Notes: generated from the letters alone by a model not told the origin. Counted from the first letter of the stretch, positions 1 through 8,477 are shown. The stretch: 64,000 nt of DNA from SW10 sp965657795 (GCA_965657795.1 CBFHQJ010000002.1:90103-154102), one strand, 5' to 3'. A program made the numbers and translations.

Positions 1-1
1 G

Positions 2-637
2 AAAATCCATCCAGGGGCGACTTCGTGTCCGCATTGTGGGTTTGCGATGGAGCATGCCGATGAGGTTTTTGGGACGGAGGACATTAAGCTTAAGAAGTTC
101 TCGGATGTCGCCGGCGTTTTCCGGATGAAAGACCGGGAGCCGATGCGCAGGGTTCTGGAAGACTTTGAGTCAAAGTTCCCCCAACTGTTTGTAGCGATCT
201 ATTTGGGGGCTTTCGATGATCTGAATAGCTTGAGGCAATATGGTTTTTGGATGCTCAATCGGACGCATTATGTTGACGTCGAGTCCCAACGTCCGAATGC
301 CACAGGAATTCTGATTCTCGTTGATGTGAATGCAAAGAGTGCATCCATCACTTACGGGTATGCCTTGATGCCTTATCTGGATGAAAGGTCGACCTTTTCG
401 GCCTTGTCGGCGGGCCACCCCCTGTTTTTACAGGGTGATTATCCGGGAGCACTTAAGGCGGTGGTCCAAAAGCTGGAGTCAATCTTAATCAAGGGATGGA
501 GGCGAGTGAGCAAGGATCCCATCGCGGTTTTGGCCAAGGGCGGGCAGACGCTAAAGCAAGTGGGCACAGAGCAAGAGGTGGCCCGGGATCTGGAATCACC
601 TGACGGAGCAGGCACTATAGGGGAGGCGGAAGGATGA
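2..637 (+). CDS. TPM-domain protein with zinc-ribbon N-terminus, 5' end outside window
   Basis: The reading frame is open to the left edge: before the first ATG (position 47) it encodes CPHCGF, half of a zinc ribbon. The true start therefore lies upstream and the ATG at 47 is internal. The rest resembles the TPM domain (TPM_phosphatase, found in photosystem II repair proteins and many exported proteins of unknown role): a GILILVDV strand followed by ITYGYALMPYL and an amphipathic helix. No membrane segment is visible in the part present. It overlaps the next gene by four bases (ATGA), so the two are probably translationally coupled. TPM proteins often neighbour LemA and DUF3137 genes; those sit at the far end of this window. 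The family is clear in shape; the function is not known. Confidence 0.7.
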   Translation, partial: KIHPGATSCPHCGFAMEHADEVFGTEDIKLKKFSDVAGVFRMKDREPMRRVLEDFESKFPQLFVAIYLGAFDDLNSLRQYGFWMLNRTHYVDVESQRPNATGILILVDVNAKSASITYGYALMPYLDERSTFSALSAGHPLFLQGDYPGALKAVVQKLESILIKGWRRVSKDPIAVLAKGGQTLKQVGTEQEVARDLESPDGAGTIGEAEG

Positions 638-1710
638 GGAAGGCATTGACATTGATTTGCGCAGGTATGGTTTCCTTCCTGTTTGCTCAGGACGTCGACG
701 AGGAACCTGTCGACGGTGAAGAGGTCTCGGACGGACTGCCGAAGTGGACTGATGAGGAGCTGGAGGCTCTGGAATCAGGAGAGTATATTCCCGGTTCAAG
801 TTTGATGGGGAAGCTCGCACGTGAAGTTCTTGATTCTGAAACGCAGGAAGTTATCGAGCTTGACCCGGCGATTCGAGAACTCCCTGATGAGGAACCTGAG
901 TCGGAGGAAGGAGCCAAACTGATTGAAGAGGAATTTCTTTCCGTCTATTTTCGGAAGTCCCCCAATGGCTATTTGATTGATCCCCAGAAGATTCTGGCAA
1001 CGCAGGAGTTTCTCGATCGGGAGGGGTTCCTAAAATACCATGCGAGGGATACCGTCATTAAGTTTTACCTTTATCTTTTCGATGGACCACAGGGATTGCC
1101 GGAAAGCGAGTCATTGGAAGCGCTCGTGGATGCGGAATTTGATAAAGACAAGGCTTCGGCCGTGGTCTTTTACTTTATGGGAGACCCGGACCGTTCCCAA
1201 CTTGTTTACTCAAATCGAGTGGTGGATGCGGTGAAGCTGGAAGAGCGTGACAAGGTATTGCGCTTGGCCATCGAGGACGCTCTTGAGAAGTCCGATCCTG
1301 CTTCCCAGTTGGATAGCTTTTCGATTCAGCTGTCAACCGGGCTGGCGAGGTTGGAAGAGATTGTGACAAATGAAGGTGGATCGCTTTCAGGGGGGAAGTC
1401 GTTCCTGATGCCGAATGAGAACAACCCGCTCCTCAACGAGGCGAGCCTTTGGGAGAAGCTCATGTTGAACCAAGGGCTGTTTTATACCTTGCTGGGACTT
1501 GCGGTGATTGTTCCGGCGGCTTTGCTCGGATTTATGGGGCGTTGGATTGCCAACAAAAGAAGAGCGTATGTCTTTCCCATCGCTGAAGGTGCGATACTCT
1601 TAGATGCACCACATGCCGCAGGAGTGGGGGGCGTCTTGTCTTTTGTTTCGGCAACCGCGCCACCTTCGAGCCAAAAGCAAGATGTGCCGGATTATCTGCA
1701 GAAGATGTGA
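634..1710 (+). CDS. Exported membrane-anchored protein of unknown function
   Basis: A 358-residue protein with an N-terminal signal peptide ending near FLFAQ, a very acidic segment (residues about 20-100), a mixed alpha/beta body, one transmembrane helix near residues 285-308 (LFYTLLGLAVIVPAALLGF), and a C-terminal tail ending VPDYLQKM. The topology suggests a large periplasmic domain held by one C-terminal helix, as in TPM-domain proteins. The body (L..tqefL...G followed by an avvFYFMGDP-like strand) may be a diverged TPM fold, which is inference. The start overlaps the stop of the preceding TPM gene as ATGA, indicating an operon. I do not recognise the family. Confidence 0.65.
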   Translation: MRKALTLICAGMVSFLFAQDVDEEPVDGEEVSDGLPKWTDEELEALESGEYIPGSSLMGKLAREVLDSETQEVIELDPAIRELPDEEPESEEGAKLIEEEFLSVYFRKSPNGYLIDPQKILATQEFLDREGFLKYHARDTVIKFYLYLFDGPQGLPESESLEALVDAEFDKDKASAVVFYFMGDPDRSQLVYSNRVVDAVKLEERDKVLRLAIEDALEKSDPASQLDSFSIQLSTGLARLEEIVTNEGGSLSGGKSFLMPNENNPLLNEASLWEKLMLNQGLFYTLLGLAVIVPAALLGFMGRWIANKRRAYVFPIAEGAILLDAPHAAGVGGVLSFVSATAPPSSQKQDVPDYLQKM

Positions 1711-1779
1711 GGATCTCTTTTTCCTTGTCTGCATGTTGTCGATATTGAAGCTGTCGCCTTCCAATTATTTCAAAAGTTT

Positions 1780-1846
1780 AAAGGCCCGGTTGGTTGTTCA
1801 TCCTATACAGGTTCGGGGGTTCCTGTTGAGCGTTAGCCGGGCCTTT
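1780..1846 (+). terminator. Long nested stem-loop, possible terminator or structured RNA
   Basis: A 10-bp perfect stem (AAAGGCCCGG at 1780-1789 with CCGGGCCTTT at 1837-1846) encloses a second stem (ACAGG 1807-1811 with CCTGT 1822-1826), and a T-rich stretch GTTTTTG follows. It lies 70 bases after the stop of the exported-protein gene and before rodA. It could end the upstream transcript; the long interior loop is unusual for an intrinsic terminator and leaves room for a structured leader. Confidence 0.45.
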
Positions 1847-1861
1847 GTTTTTGAGACATAT

Positions 1862-1895
1862 CCTCTGTCATAATTTACAGAGGTTGGCGTTTTTT
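1862..1895 (+). promoter_or_regulatory. Inverted repeat followed by T6 upstream of rodA
   Basis: A perfect 7-bp inverted repeat (CCTCTGT 1862-1868, ACAGAGG 1877-1883) with an 8-base AT-rich loop that itself reads CATAAT, close to a sigma-70 -10 box. T6 follows at 1890-1895, six bases past the stem. It may be a second terminator or an operator over the rodA promoter. Confidence 0.35.
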
Positions 1896-1943
1896 AAGTT
1901 TCATCGCTTTGGGGAGCTGACTAGGGTCGCGCCAGAATTACCT

Positions 1944-3119
1944 ATGACACCTCTTTTCCGGAAAATTCTTGGAATGAACTGGGTCCTCGTCCTCACGATG
2001 TATGGACTTTTGGTGTTTGGGATCTTTGCGATCGAAAGTGCGGCGCGTCATTTGCCGGGCCCCGGTGGAATGGCGGGAGGCGAATTTTTTGCAGGTCGAC
2101 AGAAGCTTTGGATCGGTTTGGGCACCTTGGTTTACTTCGGGGCTTCTCTGGTTGACTACCGTTGGGTGCGGTGGCTCGGGGTGCCAATGTATGTGGTGGG
2201 ACTTGCGCTTACGGTGAAAGCGATGGGTGTGAATGATGTCTCCCACCGCTTAAGCATCGGGCCAATCAGTTTTCAGCCTGCCCAGAGCGCCATCGCTGCC
2301 GGGATTCTGGCCATCGCGACTTTGGCGCAGGATTTGCCCCGACTCCATCGGTTTTTTGGCCAACCCATTTTTAGGGTGTTACTCATCGGAACCTTAACCG
2401 GAATCCCTTTCCTCTTGGTTGTGAAATTGGGAGATATGGGATCGGCTTTGGTGTGGGTGCCGGTTGCAGTGGTGATCATGCTGGTGAGTGGGATTCCATG
2501 GCGCTATTTGATTTTTTTGGCCGCAATTTCAATCGGCATGGCGCCAATTGCCTACTATGCCGTCCTTCCGACGGCGTCAGAGCGTGGGACCGAGCGCGTG
2601 GAGACTTATCTGGAATCAGTCGAGACCGGAGTGGTCAAGAATACGGACAAGACTTATGCGGCCTATTGGGTTTCAACAGCGGTGGGTAAGGCCGGATGGA
2701 AAGGGACAGGATTTGGCGCGACAGAGGAGCAACAGTCGCTTCACGCAAAGAAGCTGATTCCCTGGACGACGGCGCACAACGATTTCATCTTCGCGGTCAT
2801 AGCCGAGGAACAGGGCTTCCGTGGTGGTTTGCTTCTGGTGACCGCCTTTGCACTTCTTTTGATCCAATGCCTTTTCATTGCCTTTTACAGCCGAGATTTG
2901 GCGGGGAGAATCATCGTGGGCGGTGTGGTCGGCCTCTTCTTTGCTCACATGTTCGAGAGTATCGGAATGTGCGTGCTGCTTACGCCAATTACCGGAATTC
3001 CGCTTCCCTTGGTGAGTTACTCCGGAACCTTCGTTGTGATTTGTATGTTCCTGTTGGGGCTGGTGCAAAGCGTCTGGGTGCACCGTAGCAAATACAAGTA
3101 CATCGAGGTTGAAATCTAG
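1944..3119 (+). CDS. rodA: RodA/FtsW/SpoVE family peptidoglycan polymerase, RodA-like
   Basis: A SEDS-family polytopic inner-membrane protein that polymerises glycan strands from lipid II, normally with a class B penicillin-binding protein. About ten hydrophobic helices are visible, with family motifs KLGDMGSALVWVP, the WTTAHNDFIFAVIAEEQGF segment and the C-terminal GIPLPLVSYSGT. The long periplasmic loop between helices 7 and 8 (residues about 185-250) is present. The ATG at 1944 (MTPLFRKILG) is preferred; the longer in-frame extension to 1845 runs through the upstream hairpins and has no family-like sequence. No PBP2 or mreBCD gene is adjacent. Its last four bases overlap the end of the convergent amidase gene. 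RodA rather than FtsW is chosen from the short N-terminus. Confidence 0.85.
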   Translation: MTPLFRKILGMNWVLVLTMYGLLVFGIFAIESAARHLPGPGGMAGGEFFAGRQKLWIGLGTLVYFGASLVDYRWVRWLGVPMYVVGLALTVKAMGVNDVSHRLSIGPISFQPAQSAIAAGILAIATLAQDLPRLHRFFGQPIFRVLLIGTLTGIPFLLVVKLGDMGSALVWVPVAVVIMLVSGIPWRYLIFLAAISIGMAPIAYYAVLPTASERGTERVETYLESVETGVVKNTDKTYAAYWVSTAVGKAGWKGTGFGATEEQQSLHAKKLIPWTTAHNDFIFAVIAEEQGFRGGLLLVTAFALLLIQCLFIAFYSRDLAGRIIVGGVVGLFFAHMFESIGMCVLLTPITGIPLPLVSYSGTFVVICMFLLGLVQSVWVHRSKYKYIEVEI

Positions 3120-3784
3120 AGGTATCCTTTGATTTGGGCCAGGAAGGAGTCCCACTTGGGCCCGGGCTTTCCGTTTGTCATCAGGAAGTGCGGGCAGTTT
3201 TTCTGGCCGAGGTTTTTGCCATCGTCAAAGCGGATGCGCTCCCAGTGTTGGTGGGAAACGACGTTTCTCAGTGGGATATTGTAGCGCCGCATGAGTTCGG
3301 CGGTGAGTCGCGCGGTGCGATCGAGGGTGGCTGCACGGGAGTTTCCAGCGTTCTCACACATTTCGATGCCAAGTGACTTCCGGTTCCCGGTGCCCCCATA
3401 ATCAGCATGTTGCCCCTGCTCGTTGGCGGGTAATGTCTGGTAAATGCTATGATCGTCAACTGTGAAGTGCCAGGTGAGGAAGCCGAGGGAATTATGCTCT
3501 GACTTCAATTCGCCTCGCTGAAGGAGCCGGGCATGAGTCCGGGAATCTGCTCCACCACCGGTATTTTGAGTTGAGTGAATGGTAATGAAGCGGGGGCGCA
3601 TGAAGTGCGTTTTGTGTCGACCGAACCTTCCATCCGGAATGAGAGCTTTGGTGATCTTTATGGAGCTATTCTTAAACTTGGCCGAGGGTGGGGCCTCGGG
3701 AATTGCCGCGCAGGAAAGGAGAAAGGCCGCCACAGCCATTAGAGTCGCGAGAAACAAGGAAAGTGGTGCCGATTTCTTTTTCAT
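3116..3784 (-). CDS. N-acetylmuramoyl-L-alanine amidase (Amidase_2), lipoprotein
   Basis: A zinc-dependent amidase of the AmpD/PGRP fold that cuts the bond between MurNAc and the peptide stem. Visible ligands are the first His in ITIHSTQNT, the His in HFTVDDHSIYQ, and H..C in the GQKNCPHF region near the C-terminus. The N-terminus is a signal peptide with a lipobox-like LLSC (Cys about residue 25), so it is probably lipid-anchored and acts in the periplasm. It starts one base inside the stop of yicC (TAATG), so it is coupled to yicC and tatC. Length (222 residues) is usual for a single-domain enzyme. It meets rodA tail to tail, which suggests a wall-remodelling neighbourhood. Confidence 0.85.
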   Translation of the reverse strand: MKKKSAPLSLFLATLMAVAAFLLSCAAIPEAPPSAKFKNSSIKITKALIPDGRFGRHKTHFMRPRFITIHSTQNTGGGADSRTHARLLQRGELKSEHNSLGFLTWHFTVDDHSIYQTLPANEQGQHADYGGTGNRKSLGIEMCENAGNSRAATLDRTARLTAELMRRYNIPLRNVVSHQHWERIRFDDGKNLGQKNCPHFLMTNGKPGPKWDSFLAQIKGYL

Positions 3785-4659
3785 TATTCTATATTTTGGA
3801 CCTGCTCGCGGATTTTTTCGAGTTCGGTTTTTGCGCCGACGACGTTCTGGCCGATTCCCGCATCGTTAGCCTTGGAGCCAATGGTGTTGAATTCCCGGTT
3901 TATCTCCTGGCAAAGGAAATCGAGCGAACGACCCACGGGCTCCGTGGTATCGAGATACTCGCGGAAACGATTGATGTGAGACGCAAGTCGGGTCGTCTCC
4001 TCGGAGATATCGCAGCGCTCGGCAAAGAGAGCAATTTCCTTGAGAAGGCGTTCGTCATTGAGATCTAGGTCGATTTCAGCATCGCGCAATCGGGTGTGGA
4101 GGAGTTCCCGCTGGCGCTCCACGACCTTTGGAGTGGCCCTGCCGATGACTGCGGCGTGGTTTTCGAGGATGGAAAGACGTTCCAGGAAATCCGCCTTAAG
4201 GTCGGCACCTTCAGCCGTTCTCATCTCGACAAGCTTTTCCAGGGCGGTTTCCAGGGCGGGATGGATCGCTTCCGCTGCTTCCTCCGCGTCCCAGCCGGAT
4301 TGCTCGAAGGTCAGGATGCCAGGGGCCTTCATGAAGTCGGTGGCCTGTGGCTGAACCGGTCGATTCAAGAGACCTGAGATCTCGTCAAAAGCAGCCTCGA
4401 GTTCCTGGGCGCGGGCGGAATCGACACTGAGCGACCCGTTCGACCCCGAGGTTCGCTCGAGATGAATCGAAACGTTGACGCGGCCCCGCGAGACAAAGCG
4501 AAGGACAGTTTTGCGGAGATCGGCTTCAAGGCCGGTGAGCTCACGGGGAAGGCTGAAGTGAATGTCAGCCTGTTTGCGGTTGACGGTCGCGATTTCAACC
4601 CGGGCGATGATTCCATCACCCGCGTGTTCAGCACGACCGAATCCGGTCATTGATTGCAT
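3784..4659 (-). CDS. yicC: YicC/YloC family endoribonuclease
   Basis: A 291-residue protein beginning MQSMTGFGRAE, the hallmark N-terminus of YicC. The YicC-like N-terminal domain spans about residues 1-155 and the DUF1732 domain about 205-291, with the C-terminal signature LDFLCQEINREFNTIGSKAN and a terminal EKIREQVQNIE. Members of this family have been reported as endoribonucleases that influence small-RNA turnover. It lies 39 bases downstream of tatC and shares one base with the amidase, so the three form a minus-strand operon. Length and both domains are complete. Confidence 0.9.
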   Translation of the reverse strand: MQSMTGFGRAEHAGDGIIARVEIATVNRKQADIHFSLPRELTGLEADLRKTVLRFVSRGRVNVSIHLERTSGSNGSLSVDSARAQELEAAFDEISGLLNRPVQPQATDFMKAPGILTFEQSGWDAEEAAEAIHPALETALEKLVEMRTAEGADLKADFLERLSILENHAAVIGRATPKVVERQRELLHTRLRDAEIDLDLNDERLLKEIALFAERCDISEETTRLASHINRFREYLDTTEPVGRSLDFLCQEINREFNTIGSKANDAGIGQNVVGAKTELEKIREQVQNIE

Positions 4660-4698
4660 GCCCCGACAAGTAGGAGGTCGGGGAAGGATTTACCAGAA

Positions 4699-6171
4699 TC
4701 ACTTACGGTCTTTTTCCTCATCCGGCAGATCTTCGTCAGGAAGGAGGGGATCGTAGTCAGGATCGTCTTCGGGAAGAGGATCGTGGTTGGGATCTTCCTC
4801 CGGAGCCTGATGCTCACCTGGGTAGTCCATGTAATCGTCGCTGACATCCTCGTGTTCACCTTCTTCAGCCAAGTCCATGTTTTCGTGGTCCGGATGGTAG
4901 TGCGGATCATGTTCATCATGATATTCGTCATGATGGTAAGGATCATGATCTTCGTGATGATAGGGATCGTCATCCGGGTCGTGATTCGGATCCGGGCTCT
5001 CATCAGGATCCGTGTCGGGATCATCATCATCGGGCGAAGAAAGCAGGCGTGCCATGCGTTCTTTTTCTTCCTCCTCTTCAAGGCGCTTGAGCTTCTTTTC
5101 GTGGAAGTAGGAGAGCCAAATGCAGATTTCGTAAAGAATGACCATGGGCACGGCGAGGAGCGACAGGGTCATCATATCCGGTGTTGGCGTGATGAGGGCG
5201 GCAATCACGAAAATGGCGAGAATCGCGTAGGAGCGGGTCTCACGCATCATGCTGTGACTCAGCAAGCCAATCTTCACCAGGGTCATCACCACGACCGGAA
5301 GCTCGAAGGCGAGGCCGAAGATCAGGACAAAGGTCGTGGCAAAGGAAATGTAGTAACCGATTCGCCAATCGTTGGAGATGCCCATGCTCTTACCCCACTC
5401 GTAAAAGAAGGTCAGGACGTTCGGGAGAACGAAGAAGTAAGCGAAGAGAACACCTCCAAGGAACAGGCCAAAGCCGATGAGGAGGGCGGGCCAGAGGGCT
5501 TTTCGTTCCTCGTCCTTGAGGCCCGGGACGATGAATTGAAGCAGGAAATAGAGCAGGAAAGGGAAGGAGACCACAATACCGGCGAAGAAGGCCAGTTTCA
5601 TTGTGAGCATGAAGGTCTCGGTGGGCTTGAGCGAGCTCATGAGCCGGAGGTTACCCTCCGAGTTTAAGTTTTCGGAGGGTTTGGTAACCAGTAACTTGAG
5701 GGCAAGATCACGGGCTTCGCTCTTATCGTCGGAAATGGATGCAATAAAATCCTCCTGATCTTCCTCAGGAAGTTTCAGGGCGGCCCGATACACAATAGCA
5801 GCTTCGGTAAGCCTGCGGGTTCTTTTATCGGTCGCCTTGCTCCACCAACGATCAGCGAGTTCCTGATCGAACTGTCCAAGGGGAGCTGAAACCTGCGCAA
5901 AGGTGAGGGCTTTCTCCCAGTCATCAAGGGAGATTTCTTCGTCTTCGGGCAATGTCGCTTCATGCCGTTCCACCCAGACCTGCTCGACGGGGCGGCGGAT
6001 GATGGACATGAGCTCGTCCTTGTAAACGAAGCAGGCCAGAGTCGAGATCAAGAGAGTCAGAACAACCCTGGTGACCATGATTCGTAAATCCTCGAGGTGA
6101 TCGAGAAAGGGCTTTTCCTCTTCCGGATTGGCCTTATCCCGGAGTTTGAAAATTTTGTTGAGAAAAAACAT
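4699..6171 (-). CDS. tatC: Twin-arginine translocase subunit TatC with insertion and acidic His-rich tail
   Basis: TatC recognises twin-arginine signal peptides and forms the export channel with TatA/B. The core is clear: PFLDHLEDLR before helix 1, the periplasmic KPTETFMLTMK, helices at about residues 190-215, 228-252, 275-300 and 312-352, and a TPTPDMM turn. Two features are unusual. About 110 extra residues (66-176) sit in the first periplasmic loop. The protein also continues for about 130 residues after the last helix, and residues 381-490 are almost only Asp, Glu, Pro, His and Tyr. At 490 residues it is about twice the normal length. Several Tat-type signals occur in this window (DUF1552 proteins, sulfite oxidase). 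No tatA is in the window. It heads the operon tatC-yicC-amidase. Confidence 0.9.
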   Translation of the reverse strand: MFFLNKIFKLRDKANPEEEKPFLDHLEDLRIMVTRVVLTLLISTLACFVYKDELMSIIRRPVEQVWVERHEATLPEDEEISLDDWEKALTFAQVSAPLGQFDQELADRWWSKATDKRTRRLTEAAIVYRAALKLPEEDQEDFIASISDDKSEARDLALKLLVTKPSENLNSEGNLRLMSSLKPTETFMLTMKLAFFAGIVVSFPFLLYFLLQFIVPGLKDEERKALWPALLIGFGLFLGGVLFAYFFVLPNVLTFFYEWGKSMGISNDWRIGYYISFATTFVLIFGLAFELPVVVMTLVKIGLLSHSMMRETRSYAILAIFVIAALITPTPDMMTLSLLAVPMVILYEICIWLSYFHEKKLKRLEEEEEKERMARLLSSPDDDDPDTDPDESPDPNHDPDDDPYHHEDHDPYHHDEYHDEHDPHYHPDHENMDLAEEGEHEDVSDDYMDYPGEHQAPEEDPNHDPLPEDDPDYDPLLPDEDLPDEEKDRK

Positions 6172-6303
6172 GCGACGGGCTTTTGCATACGCGGGATTTT
6201 TCCAAGGACAATGGAAATTTTACCAGCGGGTGAACTACGATGGGAAAAGGGGGAACTTTCAAGGGGTTGCCCTCTTGCGATGACTTGATAGATTTTTTGC
6301 CAG

Positions 6304-7569
6304 ATGCCTGCCTTGACTCTTGCTGATCTGAAGAACGCCGCTCCAAAGGCTGGTTTTTTCGCGGACCGCGAATGGATCTGGTCTCCCGAACCCTTTGAGC
6401 TCAGTAAGGCTCAAAAAAAGACCCTTACTCGTTTGGGGCATCCTTTGCATCGATTTCAGCAGGCGGGCGATGAACTCTACCGTCTCAGCTCGGAAGGGCG
6501 ACGTCCGGAGTGGATTGCCAGGTTGTTGGATGCCGGAAAACCAGAGTGGATGATCAAGCATCAACGGTCCGAAGGACAGCGTGGTGTCACTCCCAGAGTC
6601 ATTCGGCCTGATTTGCTTCTCACTGAGAACGGCTTTGCAGCGTCTGAACTGGATGCCGTGCCGGGAGGAATCGGGACCTTGGCGTGGCTCAGTCAAACCT
6701 ACGACACGGCCGGCTTCGATATTTTCGGCGGAGCGAGGGGGATGCTTGATGGTTTTGCGTCTCTTTTTGAGGAAGGAGCCGATATTCTCGTTTCCGAGGA
6801 ATCAGGCGATTATCGGCCGGAAATGGATTGGTTGGCCGCGGAGATGGGCGAAAATTTTTCGGTCCACAAAGCTGAAAACTGGCAGCCCGGCGCGCGCGAG
6901 GCCTATCGATTCTTTGAGCTGTTTGATTGGGAGTCGATTCCCGCGATTCGTGATTTGGCGGAGAGTGGAAAAATCACTCCTCCTTTGAAACCTCATTTTG
7001 AGGAAAAGCTGTGGCTTGCTCTGTTTTGGATGCCCTCGTTGCGCAAGGTCTGGGAAAAGGAATTACGCGGAAGTCATATACAGATGTTGAAGGAGCTCAT
7101 TCCTTATGGCTGGCCGGTAGATCCTGCGGAGATCCCGCCGCATGCTGCAATTCCGAGACTCGAGGTGAGTTCTTGGGACGAAGTTGGAGAATTTAGTCAG
7201 AAGGATCGTCGCTTGGTCCTCAAAGTCAGCGGGTTTAGCGAACTGGCGTGGGGCTCTCGGGGCGTAACGATCGGGCACGATGAACCGGCCGATGAGTGGA
7301 AAACTGCCGTGACCGAGGCTCTGACTGAATTTGACAGCCAGCCACGGGTCATGCAGGAATTCGAAGAAACGAAGCTGGTTGAGCATCCTTACTTCGACCC
7401 GGAGACAGGGGAGCGCCGCATCATGGTAGGGCGGGCTCGTTTGTGTCCCTATTACTTTGTGGGACAGGATGGGAAGACTTCGCTGGGAGGTTGCTTGGCT
7501 ACCATTGTGCCGGCGGATAAGAAAAAAATCCACGGGATGAGAGACGGGGTTTTGGTTCCATGCATGTAG
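6304..7569 (+). CDS. Conserved hypothetical protein, ATP-grasp-like C-terminal half
   Basis: A soluble 421-residue protein without signal peptide. The second half contains RRLVLKVSGFSELAWGSRGV, then a spaced VMQEFEE and MVGRARLCPYYF, the spacing of strands and loops seen in circularly permuted ATP-grasp proteins (a phosphate-binding glycine loop followed by Mg-binding Glu/Asn positions). The first half (FFADREWIWSP, GFAASELDAVPGGIGTLAWL) has no motif I can name. It stands alone: tatC diverges upstream and the pseudopilin gene converges downstream. A carboxylate-amine ligase activity would fit the fold but is inference. The start at 6304 lies ten bases after a weak TAGATT -10-like box, so the mRNA may be almost leaderless. 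Confidence 0.55.
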   Translation: MPALTLADLKNAAPKAGFFADREWIWSPEPFELSKAQKKTLTRLGHPLHRFQQAGDELYRLSSEGRRPEWIARLLDAGKPEWMIKHQRSEGQRGVTPRVIRPDLLLTENGFAASELDAVPGGIGTLAWLSQTYDTAGFDIFGGARGMLDGFASLFEEGADILVSEESGDYRPEMDWLAAEMGENFSVHKAENWQPGAREAYRFFELFDWESIPAIRDLAESGKITPPLKPHFEEKLWLALFWMPSLRKVWEKELRGSHIQMLKELIPYGWPVDPAEIPPHAAIPRLEVSSWDEVGEFSQKDRRLVLKVSGFSELAWGSRGVTIGHDEPADEWKTAVTEALTEFDSQPRVMQEFEETKLVEHPYFDPETGERRIMVGRARLCPYYFVGQDGKTSLGGCLATIVPADKKKIHGMRDGVLVPCM

Positions 7570-7573
7570 GTAT

Positions 7574-7605
7574 AAAAAATCCGGACATCTCTTGGGATGC
7601 CCGGA
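7574..7605 (-). terminator. Rho-independent terminator of the pseudopilin gene
   Basis: On the minus strand a 9-bp stem with one mismatch (TCCGG, CATC / GATG, CCGGA; 7580-7589 with 7596-7605) is followed directly by T6 (7574-7579). It sits 25 bases past the pseudopilin stop codon. The hairpin also lies just after the stop of the convergent plus-strand gene but lacks a T run in that direction. Confidence 0.75.
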
Positions 7606-7629
7606 CTTTGGAAGGTTTAGGAGGGGTTG

Positions 7630-8241
7630 TTACTGGCTCTTGTTCCAACTGTAAACGTTGTCCTCATCATTCGCGCCACCAATTTTTCCGTCTTTGCCCA
7701 TGTGGTAGGCGATGACCCTGCGATCCCAGATGATTTCGTTTCCGAGCGCTTGGGGCTCACGAAGTTGGTTGTCGTAGTCGTAGTTGAACATGAGGCGATA
7801 GTAGCGATCCGACTTGTTGGGGTTGAACCATGGTCCAAGAAGCTCGGCGCGGTTTTCGGTGCGCTCGAGTCCGCCAACAGCTGAGTTTCCGGTGCCCTTG
7901 GCCACTTTCCATTCGAAGAAAGTCTGGAATTTTGGGTTTTCGTCTTGGGCGATGCGAAGGCCAAGGAGTGGTGCCATTAGCTGGTTGTCAGTGACTTGCT
8001 CGGCATCGATTGCTGAAGTGTTGGCCATAGGAAGAGCCTGGTATTCCTCGAAGAAGGCATCACTAGCTTGGACCAACTGCACGAGACACTGGCGGGCCTC
8101 CGTCTTTTTGGTTTGCTGGATTGCCTTATTATACATGGAAAAGCCCAGTGAAGCCAGAACAGCAATAATAGCGATGACGACAAGAAGTTCAACGAGGGTG
8201 AATCCGCGTCGTTTCGACGAAGGTGGGAGTGTGTGTTTCAT
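7630..8241 (-). CDS. Type II secretion/type IV pilus-like major pseudopilin (GspG-like)
   Basis: The N-terminus carries the prepilin peptidase site and methylated helix: KRRGFTLVELLVVIAIIAVLA, cut after Gly with the +5 Glu present, followed by the long pilin helix and AGDF-like small C-terminal domain of about 150 residues. The ATG at 8241 gives a short basic leader (MKHTLPPSSKRRG); the longer extension to 8304 is not pilin-like. Verrucomicrobia carry many such solitary genes, and no gsp or pil machinery is nearby, so the assembly system must be elsewhere. A sigma-70-like promoter (8332-8359) and a strong terminator (7574-7605) make it monocistronic. Its substrate or structural role cannot be read from the sequence. 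Confidence 0.8.
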   Translation of the reverse strand: MKHTLPPSSKRRGFTLVELLVVIAIIAVLASLGFSMYNKAIQQTKKTEARQCLVQLVQASDAFFEEYQALPMANTSAIDAEQVTDNQLMAPLLGLRIAQDENPKFQTFFEWKVAKGTGNSAVGGLERTENRAELLGPWFNPNKSDRYYRLMFNYDYDNQLREPQALGNEIIWDRRVIAYHMGKDGKIGGANDEDNVYSWNKSQ

Positions 8242-8331
8242 GGTGTTTGGTTGGTTTTGTGATTCTTGGAGGAGACAACTATGCGATTTTGGAGAGCTTG
8301 GCAATCAAAGCCTTTCTGCACCTACATTGTC

Positions 8332-8359
8332 ATTACATAATAGCACCCCAACCGGTCAA
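8332..8359 (-). promoter_or_regulatory. Candidate sigma-70 promoter for the pseudopilin gene
   Basis: On the minus strand TTGACC (8354-8359) and TGTAAT (8332-8337) are separated by 16 bases; each matches five of six consensus positions. It would give a leader of roughly 85 bases before the ATG at 8241. Confidence 0.4.
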
Positions 8360-8477
8360 GGCTAGAAGAATTTTGCGTGAGAAATTAGAGAGACGCGCGA
8401 CGGCAAGGATTAATTCTCATTCGGGAAGTTGAGATACGGTGGTTGTGAACATCGTTTTAGTAGTCCAAAGTAATCGC

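Noticed and set aside
1780..1846. Possible tRNA-like stem because of GGTTCGG and a GC-rich acceptor-like pairing
   Set aside because: The distances do not fit: 67 bases, no anticodon arm or D arm, and no CCA or T-loop context.
4654..5667. Long plus-strand open frame opposite tatC
   Set aside because: It is antisense to the TatC core and its repetitive acidic tail; the protein has runs such as RIMIFV that arise from the repeats, and the real gene has clear TatC motifs.
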